Below, one piece after another: positions 31,990 to 42,551 of a stretch of 64,000 nucleotides of DNA (position 1 is the first letter of the stretch; each line of letters opens with the position of its first letter). A program made the position numbers and the translations under genes. The stretch is from Hippophae tibetana (Eukaryota; Streptophyta; Magnoliopsida; Rosales; Elaeagnaceae): the NCBI GenBank assembly GCA_037013495.1, contig CM072806.1, positions 31,560,001-31,624,000 of the forward strand, read 5' to 3'. Below the pieces are notes generated by a model. That model saw nothing but the letters and a program-made list of their open reading frames with translations. It did no database searches and was not told the origin of the DNA.

Positions 31990-32174
31990 TTCGGTAATAC
32001 TTACCCTAATTTCAACATCTTCCCTTCCCACTCCAACGCCGCTGGTCAAGAATCCTCCACTATTTGCAGTTCAATAAGATCATTGCCTCCATTAACTAAG
32101 TCTCTATAGCCTCCATACTCCACTCTGTTGTCGTTTTCCCTTTTCCATCAAGGCATCTCCTTTTTCTTTCATAT
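31990..32174 (+). other. RRC1: Probable 5' UTR exon of RRC1
   Basis: A C/T-rich stretch in AT-rich surroundings ends in a good donor (ATAT|GTAAGA at 32174/32175). A matching acceptor (TTTCCAG) ends at 32710, 14 bases before the start codon. The transcription start itself is not determined. Confidence 0.5.
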
Positions 32175-32724
32175 GTAAGATACCCATTTTGTGATTCTTA
32201 ATTTTGGATTATTAAGTGGTCTTTTCAATTGATTTCTTGTCGTGCTCTGAAGATGGGCTTTATGATTCATACAAATAAAAGAAAACTTCAATTTCATTTG
32301 GGTGATCGGCTTGTCGTTTTCTGTATTTTCTTGGTAATAGGTTTTTAAGGGATTTGGTTTACTGGTTTCAATATTGATTTTATGCTTAGATTTTCCGACT
32401 TTGTATGATGATGTGATATTAACTACTTTAGTAATCTGATGTGATGCTTTATGTACAATCTTTCAAAAATGTTATTATAAACTTTTCAATACATTTCAAG
32501 CATCCTCATACTTTTATAGTGTTTATTTGGATTTAGATTTGAATGACATTTCTTTTTATTTTTAAAATATAGTTTAAAGTTAATCAATTTTGATAAAATT
32601 TAATACTAATCAATCAAGGTCCTCAGTTTTAATTGTGGCCTAGGGCTTCACTTACTCTTGAGTAGCCTTTGGCCTTATAATTTTGACTCATTAGTAGAAA
32701 ATATTTCCAGACATTGATGCAGAC

Positions 32725-35700
32725 ATGAGTTCATTCTCCATTACACGGAAAAAGACACCCTTTCAAAAGCATAGAGAGGAAGAGGAGGCAAAGAAAAAGG
32801 TGGGGTTGTTGTTTAGCTGGTAGTATGCGCTGCTAGTTTCACACACACACACACACACACCCGTCCATATTTCCTAATAATAGTTGTGATTCAATGTATT
32901 TTCCCCTAATGCTTACATATTCTTTTTCTTTATCTGATATATTTTCTTTTAGAGAGCCGAGGATGAAACAGCACGTTTATATGCTGAGTTTGTGGAGTCT
33001 TTTCAAGGAGATAGCATACCCGGGTCAAAAGCTTTTGTACGGGGAGGTACTATTGATCCTGATGACAAGTTGAAGACTGACTCGGAAGGTTAGTGTAATC
33101 AAAGCATTGCTTTTATTTTTCGTAGGTTCAATTTTTAAGGTTTATTCCCTATTTCTCTTTTTTTTGGCTAATTTATTTCCTTTTTCCTTCATTTCATGCT
33201 ATATGGATATGTGTTTTATATTACTATTCGGACACATTAATAAAAGTATGGACCTTTATATTCATTCGCGGATGGCAGGTGAAAAGTCCAAAGATGGGGT
33301 ATCTGTTCCAAAGAAGGGAAGTAGGTAAAGAAACGTTTTTGATTAACAATGTTGCAATGCTCGTTTGTAAGGCATCAAAGGTCTATTGTTGCTTGGGTTT
33401 TAGAGTAGAAAATGGAGATTTCCATGTCTCTTATTTAACTTGATGATTATTGTAGAAATTTTCGTGTTCTTATTTATTTATGGCTGAGATGCAAAATATT
33501 GTAATCTGTAACAAAGTTAAAGCACACTTCTTTTTTTTTCCTTGATCTTCATCATCATTTAATTAGTTTTCATTAAGGATCACATAATTATGCTTGTTTT
33601 GTTTACTAGTGATAAAATTTGATTATATAGCATCCAAGATGTTCAAATTTTACGTTTCTTATATTACTAATGTGCTTCTGAAATTTAGTTATTATCGGTT
33701 GGACCTACTTTGAAATTATACTTAATTTATTTGCATATATTTAAGGCATGATGACATAAATATTGGTTTGTGTTTGGTTGGTCTATCATTTTATTAATGT
33801 TGAAGCATATTAGAGAGTGTTGTTTCATTTTGTTAGTACTTGATCCATTGGTCTATCATTTATTAATGTTGAAGCATATTAGAGAGTGTTGTTTCATTTT
33901 GTTAGTACTTGATCCATTCCAGATTCGTTAGCCTCACTGACTCTATTAAAAGCAACCCCAAGTTTTAAAGCTTTTTAATATCTTTACATAATTAAAAGGA
34001 AAGCTACTTCCCTGAATTTTTGTGAATAGGTTATTCTGCATTTATGATAAAATGTTGGTTTTCATTGCCAACTGTGGTTAAAAATAAGTGCTCTTCTTAT
34101 TTTATTGTATTTTGTCCATTCTCTTCATGTTATGGTTGGGTAGAAAGAAATACAAGGATCTTTAAAGAAGAGATTATTTGGAAATATATATATGGCTGCC
34201 TTTTGGATGTCTACTTCAACACTTTTTGAAGGATTTTCAAGATTTGATATTGTAAACTTTTTAAACTTGCTTTAGAGATACACGATGTTTTGGGTTTCAG
34301 AGCTTATTGATTTATACATGTTGCTTCTTTTATGTATTATTATGTCGCATATTTAGTTGGATCTTTGGTCCACTTTGTCCTTTCTTTTTATAATTTTTTG
34401 TTAAAACTGAAATGTTTAGCCTACTCCTATGGGGAAATGGGAAAGGGGTTAACCACCACAATGTGTGGAGCAAGACTTGAACTCTAGACCTAGAGTAAAT
34501 CTAAATATCATCCAACAAACTGGGCTAGGTGGTCTTCATTTCTTTTTATAACTCAACAAAATGTTTTTGTTTCCTATAAAAAAACATGGATGGAAGTTTT
34601 AATATATGAATCTAGAGTAATTTGATTGATTATTTTATATGTTGAAAAAACAATTTTCAGTTGGTGAGCCTTTTAGCCGTTAAAGTTTTGAAATGGATTT
34701 GGTCTTCACCATGACACCAACATAACTTATAAAATATCATAATTATAATAATTGGAAGAGAGAGAACAAAAAGAGTTTTGTTCAAAGAGAACTGTGTTTT
34801 TCTTCATCTACGCCCCTGTAGCAAATGTGGCTACAGTCCTCTTCACAGCTGACTAAGGTTTGAGTCTCCTCACCCTCATTTCTAGAATTAGTTAGGTTAA
34901 CCTAATTAGTTATTTTTGTTTGGCGAAAAGAATAGTGTTTCTTTGTTCATTATCTTTATAAAATTCATTGTATGTTAAATATACTGGTTACTAAATTTTG
35001 GTGTTGAAAAAGTCGTGCTTCTCTCTGGTGTGGTGAGTTTTTCTGCCTTCAAAGATGTTAGCTAGAGTTTTATCTTGCAGGCAGGAAAAAGGAATAAAAG
35101 AAACTATGGTAGTGCATGGAAAATTTATGGCACATACTATGGATAAAAAGCGTAATGTTATTCATCTTCATTGAACAGAGTACGGGAATCTTGCGCTACA
35201 GTTCAGTAGGTAAACTTAGTTAGGAACTTCGACATGAGAATTTGAGTTATGCTTTGGTGTTGGGTAGAAGTTAATTGAAACATTGGTTCTCATTATTGGC
35301 TTCTTTTCAGCGGCCTGCATCCCATCAAACTCTGAACTTCTAGTTAGTCTAATATATTTGGAATAAATTTGTGGTGCCTGAGGTCCAGTGGTATATTTTT
35401 TGTGAAAGATTGGTGTCTTAAATTGTAGTGTACATTTCAGTTTCCATTGGAGTGTTGAAAATTGTGAAAACCTTAACAGGAACTTTAACAGGAAACAGTT
35501 TAATGATTACAATTTTGGGTATTAATGATAGGGCTTCTGGGATTATTCTCGAAGCTGGATGACTGGAAAAAGATGTAGTGAATAATTAAATGTTACCCTT
35601 GAATTTTGAGGACTAATGACTGGGCTACCTTTGCATAATTGAGGAGTAGTTTGTTTTAAAGAGATGTAGTCCTTTATTGTGAATTGCGATAACTTAGTTA

Positions 35701-38700
35701 TGCCTTTAAGAATTAATTTTTCACTTCTCTTCTTTTCCCTTAACGTTTTATTATTATTATTATTTTTTACAAGATAGATGTTTTAGTGACAAGAAGCTTA
35801 TCCATAATTTTTCGTTCAGGTATGTGCCATCTTTTTTACCACCTCCTTTGGCATCCATGGGGAAGGAACCAGAGAAGGTCAGTTTAATGATGAAGCTTTA
35901 CAATTAATCTGCAATTCCGTAATCAGTTTGCTTGAAACTCTCTTGCTTCACACTTTGTAGAAGGAGGATGAGAAACAAAGGGAGAAGGAAAAAGGGAAGA
36001 CTCGAAATATTGATCATTTTATGGAAGAGCTAAAGCACGAGCAAGAGATGAGGGAGAGAAGAAACCTAGACAAGGAACATTGGCGTGATGGCCGCAGTAG
36101 TGAAAACTCTGCAGTAAGTACTAAGTATATCAGTGAATAGATTTCTATATAGAAATAGTTTGCTTGAATTTGACATTCATTGCACATAGTCTATATATGG
36201 ATTTGATGATTCATTATTGCAAAGTTCCAACAAGGTTATTCCATCCAATTTTGTGCATAGTTTTGTATGTTTAGGCTTTCTTACACACTATATACTATTA
36301 TTATATATTTTGATGTATGATAATTCATACATGCATGCATGTGCCTAGTTTTACGCTATATATACTTGCATGTATTGACACAGACCATGTGGGTGAGTGA
36401 GGAAGGGAGACACAAAAGAGAGATATTTCTTTGTTAAATAAAGGGTTATGCATTTTTTCTTTGTCGGAGACATATATTGAGCGCCTATGCTAAGTTATTC
36501 TATTTCAGCCATCTAGTCGCTTTGATGAGCTGCCCGATGACTTTGACCCAAGTGGGAAATACGGATCATTTGATGATGGTGATCCACAGACAACCAATCT
36601 TTATGTTGGAAATCTCTCACCGAAGGTTATTTTATCTTAAGTGCCTTTTGAACAATCATTGCTGGACTGCTTTTGAAACAAAGAGCTCATAAATCTCATT
36701 CTCTTGTTTTTCTTAATTAATATAGGTTGATGAAAATTTTCTTTTGCGGACTTTTGGAAGATTTGGCCCCATAGCGAGTGTGAAGATAATGTGGCCTCGA
36801 ACAGAAGAGGAGCGAAGGCGCCAAAGAAATTGTGGCTTTGTAGCTTTCATGAATAGAGCTGATGGCCAGGCTGCAAAGGATGAAATGCAAGGTTCTTATC
36901 ATTTGACAGATATCACTCCCATGCGATATTGTGTTCCATATATATATTTGAACATAAAACATCCATTTGCAGGGGTGGTCGTATATGAATATGAGCTGAA
37001 GATTGGATGGGGAAAGTCTGTTGCTCTTCCATCACAAGCACTGCCTGCTCCTCCACCAGGACATATGGCCATCAGGAGTAAGGAGGTGTATTTCTTAATC
37101 TCATGCAGCTTTCTCCTTTTTCCAATTTATTGTTCCTAACATATGTGCTGCAAAGAAGAATTTGGCCAACCTTACATTTGATCATTGGATTAGAGTTTAC
37201 TTGGGTGGTCAATCTAAGCTTTAATTTTCTAATTTTTTGATTTGATATGTAATGCATTTTCTTGCTGGCAGGGTGAAACTGTTATCCTATCTGGTCCATC
37301 AGGCCCACCTGTGACATCTGTCCCAAATCAGAATTCGGAGCTAGTAGGTTAACTGATTTGTTTTGGGGGACCTGTTTTCCTCCTATAATTGTAACATTTC
37401 ATTTTCTTTCATTTCTCTGATCTATGCATGCTGTTAATTAGGTTCTTACTCCAAATGTTCCTGACATTACGGTTGTTCCACCTGAGGATGATCATCTACA
37501 CAATGTGGTTGACACAATGGCTTTGTATGTATTGGATGGAGGATGTGCTTTTGAACAAGCTATTATGGAGAGAGGCAGAGGTAATCCTCTCTTCAACTTC
37601 TTGTTTGAGCTTGGTTCAAAGGAACATACCTATTATGTATGGAGGCTCTATTCATTTGCTCAGGTACATTCAATGTTTTACTTTGAAATGGATTCATTTG
37701 CTTAAGTGAGTATATTATTTATTTAGTTTAGGCTCTTGTTTCCACATTTTTTTCTCCACGAAGGCTCTAAATTTTTATGAACATTTCAAATGCAGGGTGA
37801 CACTCTTCAAAGGTGGAGGACAGAACCTTTTATCATGATTACTGGTAGTGGAAGGTATTGCAAAGTTATTATTAATTTTCTTGCCAATTACTTCGGATAT
37901 ATGTTACTCGGACTCGGATATGGGTACATGTCTAGGCATCAAACTTGTTAAGCTTAAAATTTAAGGACACTTGGACAAGGATATAACATCCAATTTTTGG
38001 ACATGGACACTTGGAATCTTGTTTCTTTTTAAGAGATTAATTTTGAGAGCCCTATATTTTTTAACTAAAACAGAAAACCCATTATATAAATAAAAAGGAA
38101 GCCCATTATTATGCACAAGAGCAGACCTTTTTAAAAGTTCTTTTAATATTAGGTACCCTAGGTCTTTTCTATTCTTATTTTCTTCAAGCCGAATTTTTTT
38201 TGGGAAGAATTAGGTGATTATTTATTGTACTAATTGGATATTTTTTTCAGTAGTGAAACTTTAATTAATTTTGTGTTAATATTATTATTATTATATAAAA
38301 GATCATTTTTAAAGTTACGAGTCTTTCGAGACTAACAGGCCCAGCCCATATAAGCAATAGAGAATTAAAAAGCCCAGAAGGCCCAGTTTTAAATGTGTAA
38401 AATATAATTTAACTTTTTCCTAGCCCCTACAGTCTCCTCCTTCAGCATTTTTTCTAGGTCTCTCATCATCTTCTTTGTTCATCTCTAGAGTCATCTTCTT
38501 CATCTAAATTTAGCATCTTCCTCTTCAGCTTCTTCAACTTCTTTCTTTGTCTTTTTTTTTCTTTTTTTCTTTGATTGCTGTGTCCAATTTTTTTCTCGCT
38601 GGATTGGACACATTATGACACCAGTATGGCGGGGTAAACCAATGAGTCGGAGTAACATAGCTTCAGATCTGTCATGAGATGATTATGCTATCAGTTGTTC

Positions 38701-41700
38701 CCCTATCTGGCGATATTCTTTCAATTTCAAGTTATCAAGTTCAAACCATGGGGGATTTTGTTTTTTTTTTTGGGGGGGGGGGAATTGATTATGCTATTAG
38801 GGTGAAAGATAAAAATTTCTAACTTATCTTAATTTCCAGATGGATTCCACCCCCAGTGCCAACTGTGAAAAGCCCCGACCCTGAAAAGGAATCTGGTTCC
38901 ACTTATGCTGCGGGAAGAAGCAGGGTATTTGTTACTTGCATGAACAGATTTAAGATTCTTTCACATTTTTCTCATAGTTTGACTCTTTCTATTTATACGA
39001 CTTTCGTAGCGCGTTGAGCCAGAACGGACCATGACTGATTCACAGAGGGATGAGTTTGAGGATATGCTTCGTGCATTAACATTAGAGAGGAGTCAAATAA
39101 AGGAAGCTATGGGATTTGCATTAGATAATGCTGACGCAGCTGGAGAGGTATGTTGATAAATGAAAGGTTTATGAAGATGTTAAAACCCATATAGATCGCC
39201 TTTCTTTGAGAAGACAAGAAAATATTTCCATGCTTATCATTCACGCCAACCCAGATGTTTAGTCTAGATTTGAATTTAGTGCTTAATCTTTGTCTGATTT
39301 ATTTAAGGACAATTGTAGGCAAAAATGAGCATAAATGCTAATCTCTTATAGCATGAGCGATAAGATTTTTAGGCTCAACTGTGCACTAATTCAGATAGTG
39401 TCTTTGGTAGTTAAGTCTGCTGTTGGTCTTAATTCAAGCAAATTTCGAAATTATGGACTAAAATGGCAAAATTAGCAGGAGGGATAGGATTTCTAGGCTC
39501 ACTGTTCACTAAATAAGATAGTGTCTTTGATAGTTAGGTCTGCTGTTGGTCTTAATATAAGCATATTTCAAGATTATGGACTAAATTGGCAAAATTATAT
39601 GATTAATTACTTTTATTGAAATCGAGACCTAAGATTTTGTGGTTTTGGTGTCAATTATGTGAAGTACTCTAGAGAGATATTGCACCTGCTGGTTTAACTT
39701 TGTTATATATCTAAACTGTTACTAGAAGCGTTTAGGTAGTTGATTCATAGAATCAACTTCTTGGTGAAGAAATTGCATTCTAGAAATAGAGGATCCAATC
39801 AATCCTTATTCCAATTTGTTGGAAAAGATTATTTATTAACTAGTAGAAGATACATAGAACAGAAAACATGGTAGATTTATACAAGACAATGGAAATAAAT
39901 AAAGAAGTCATGTTCAATAATTATCTATTTTTCATGCGGTTTTTCTTTCATTGCAGATAGTTGAAGTGCTGACAGAATCGTTGACACTTAATGAGACGCC
40001 AATCCCAACTAAAGTTGCAAGGCTCATGCTTGTCTCTGATATACTGCACAACAGTAGTGCTCCTGTAAAGAATGCATCTGCTTATAGAACCAAATTTGAA
40101 GCAACATTGCCTGACATATTTGAGAGCTTCAATGATTTGTATCGTAGCATAACAGGAAGGATTACTGCTGAGGCCCTTAAGGTAAGTGGTGTGTGATAGT
40201 TTCATCTCTCTTAAATGGCTTTGCTCATTTGCTTCTGGTGTTTTGATAATTGTTAATTTTACCTGAGTGTCTGTAGGAACGGGTGCTAAAGGTATTACAA
40301 GTCTGGTCAGATTGGTTTCTCTTTTCTGATGCTTATATGAATGGATTGAGAGCTACTTTTCTCCGATCTGGGAACTCTGGTGTGACCCCTTTTCACTCTA
40401 TGTGTGGTGATGCACCAGAAATAGAGAAAAAGACATGTTCTGTAGAAACAGTTGATCTGGGCAAAACCAACCAAGATGCTGCTCTGGCAATGGGCAAAGG
40501 GGCAGCTATGCAGGAGCTGATGAGTCTTCCTCTGGGAGAATTGGAAAGACGTTGTAGGCACAATGGATTGTCTCTTGTTGGTGGTAGAGAAACGATGGTT
40601 GCAAGATTGCTAAGTTTGGAAGAGGCTGAAAGGCAAAGGGGCTATGAGCTAGATGATGACTTCAAACATGTTCATGGTCACTCAAGCTCTGTTAAATATT
40701 CTAGTACCAGGAGAGAAGGTCATGTTGAACCAGAGCCTATGGAATTGTCTGGGTGGAACCGTTATGCAGATGATGAGACAGATTTTCACGGGAAAGGGTC
40801 TATGCCTTTATCCCAGACCCTCCTCCTCATGCCCCAGCCTGAACAAAAAGTATTCACAAAGAATGAGAAAAATGATCCTGTTTTACCAGCTTCAAAATGG
40901 GCTCGAGAGGATGATGATAGTGACGATGATCAAAAGCAAGGTGCTTTAGTTCATGGATTAACTTACTTATCTTCAGGAAGTGATAATTCTGGTGATGGTC
41001 CCAGTAAAGCTGACAAGATGGAGTTTGCAATTGAATCAAGTGTTCCATCACAACCTGACAGCGGGATAAGTGAGGAGCAAAGGTCCAGTTCTTGCACTAA
41101 ATTTTGTTAAGCTCTCTTCTAGATAGGAACTTTAGGGTTGCCTTTTTTATTTTTTATTTTTTGGGTGGGTAGGGGAGTGGTCGGACCTGGTCATTAAATG
41201 TCATAGTTTACTCCTGAGTGCCACTTTCTCTCTTGCTGGACATGCATGCATGGCCAGGAGAAAAAAGAGAAAAATAGAGGGAAAATAAGGGTACTATATG
41301 ATGGTTGATTTCTTGGGGTTAATTTGTCAGGGTACTTGTTTACATGCCCTGTATGAGTTATATCCTAATTAGTTATTTATGCATGTCTCATGGTAATGTT
41401 CTCATGTAGCTCTTACAACAATTCTACAGGCAGAAGTTGAGACGTCTAGAGGTTGCAGTGATTGAATATCGTGAATCTCTCGAGGATAAAGGAATTAAAA
41501 ATCCTGAAGAAATCGAGAGGAAAGTATCTATTCAACGAAAACGTTTAGAGGCAGAATATGGGTTATCAGATTCTCATTCAGATGCTACTGTGAATAGTAA
41601 GTACTTATTTGTAAACCCTAACATAATTGATACCATGAGCCATTGTTTTCCTCCTTTCAATATCTGGTGTTTTATTTGTATAGTATGGCTCCTACATTTG

Positions 41701-42239
41701 GTAGATGTAGGTTTAGAGGTGAATTCATGAGATCCTTGGTTTGTTTTGCATGAGGGAAGCGAAGTTAGTTTGTTGTTGGTTCGAATGGGTGGTTATATCC
41801 AATTTAGATTAACCATTGTTGGTATCATAATAATTGGTTATATGATAATATTGTCATACCACCATATTCGTTTTTGTTGTCCACTATTCATATAATCATA
41901 TCTATGAATTAACTTATCCATTTCCTTTGTTTGGGAACTGCAGAGAGAACATATTCAGAGAGGAAGGATAAAAGAGATGATAGTCGAGAGACATCAAGGA
42001 AACGACATTGCAGCGGAAGCAGAAGTGTTAGCCCTCTTCGGAAGCTGTTAAGTAGAGATAGGGAGAAGGATCATGATGTGGACAGGGACCGGGAAAGACA
42101 GAGAGACCGAGTCCATGATTTTGGTGGTGAAAGGGGGAAGGACCGGGAGAAGAGTGGAAGTAGAGAGAGGGATGAATATCAAAGGGACAAAGGCAGAGAA
42201 AGAGATAGGGATAGGGATCGAAAAAGGCGAATCAAATAA
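32725..42239 (+). CDS. RRC1: RRC1/SR140 (U2SURP) homologue, U2 snRNP-associated splicing factor, 17 coding exons
   Basis: Joined exons give an unbroken 977-residue frame: 32725-32799, 32953-33088, 33279-33324, 35820-35877, 35961-36113, 36509-36625, 36726-36891, 36973-37085, 37272-37343, 37442-37663, 37796-37854, 38840-38924, 39010-39147, 39957-40181, 40277-41082, 41430-41596, 41944-42239; all introns are GT-AG. Domains: basic N-terminus; RRM at about 184-265 with LYVGNL (187-192) and RNCGFVAF (229-236); SURP at about 330-386; CID at about 440-585; SAP-like segment 636-670; cwf21-type motif at about 824-870; Arg/Asp/Glu/Ser-rich tail from 880. This order is that of human SR140 and Arabidopsis RRC1, a nuclear protein acting with U2 snRNP and in phytochrome-B-dependent alternative splicing. 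Arabidopsis has a second close homologue, so orthology to RRC1 itself is likely, not proven. No stop or frameshift is seen. Confidence 0.95.
32840..32860 (+). repeat. (CA)n microsatellite in RRC1 intron 1
   Basis: About ten uninterrupted CA dinucleotides, 40 bases after the donor site of the first coding exon. Confidence 0.95.
33325..35819 (+). other. RRC1: Large intron 3 of RRC1 (2.5 kb)
   Basis: It runs from GTAAAG to TTCAG and is the longest intron in the gene. It contains a 70-bp tandem duplication (33,781-33,850 and 33,851-33,919) and no recognisable gene. Confidence 0.85.
33781..33919 (+). repeat. 70-bp tandem duplication in RRC1 intron 3
   Basis: GTCTATCATT through ACTTGATCCATT is repeated once. 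The only difference I see is a 1-base length change in a T run, so the duplication is recent. Confidence 0.93.
37899..38660. mobile_element. Non-autonomous hAT-like DNA transposon in RRC1 intron 11
   Basis: Ends are ATATGTTACTCGGACTC (37899-37915) and GAGTCGGAGTAACATAG (38644-38660), inverted with two mismatches over 17 bp. The flanks are CTTCGGAT (37891-37898) and CTTCAGAT (38661-38668), an 8-bp target duplication with one mismatch, as hAT elements make. The 762-bp interior has no transposase frame. Inside are GGCCCA and AGCCCA motifs (38,338-38,386) followed by a TC-rich stretch (38,415-38,580), a promoter-like arrangement. Confidence 0.72.
38760..38783 (+). repeat. Poly(T)-poly(G) run in RRC1 intron 11
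   Basis: A T run followed by about 11 G, just outside the transposon and about 60 bases before the acceptor of exon 12. Confidence 0.9.
39358..39600 (+). repeat. 122-bp diverged tandem duplication in RRC1 intron 13
   Basis: GATAGTGTCTTTGGTAGTTA and the surrounding sequence recur 122 bases later with several differences (39,358-39,479 against 39,480-39,600). Confidence 0.88.
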
Positions 42240-42486
42240 GTGAGCCAAAAGCTATTTCGAAATTAATAGGATACAGGACTGACTCGGTGAAAAATTGGAA
42301 CTCATGCTGAGAAGGTTCCAGTTCAAATTGATGCTATGTTTGGCTTGTAGTACTTGCACTATGTGTGTTTTTGAAAAAGAAAAAAAAACGAAAAATATTT
42401 ATTTAGGCCAGTAAAATAGTTAGATTGATGCGACTGTGTATTTTTACTCATGGGTGTAATCTTAGGGACTGTATGTTCACATAAAT

Positions 42487-42489
<3 letters not shown>
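42240..42489 (+). other. RRC1: Probable 3' UTR of RRC1
   Basis: About 250 bp follow the stop codon before a TA microsatellite. No unambiguous AATAAA is present; AT-rich near-upstream motifs (AGTAAAATAG, CATAAATCAAA) could serve in plants. The cleavage site is not determined. Confidence 0.4.

Positions 42490-42548
<59 letters not shown>
42490..42548. repeat. (TA)n microsatellite
   Basis: About 29 TA dinucleotides in a row, just downstream of RRC1. A second, shorter TA run lies at about 43,450-43,473. Confidence 0.95.

Positions 42549-42551
<3 letters not shown>

Noticed and set aside
36744-37139. 131-codon frame running across the exon 7 to exon 8 intron of RRC1
   Set aside because: It reads through an 81-bp intron that has good GT-AG sites. 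Splicing restores the RRM sequence exactly.
42048-42248. Minus-strand frame opposite the RRC1 tail, and similar shadows at 40,307-40,949
   Set aside because: They are antisense or out-of-frame shadows of strongly biased coding exons.
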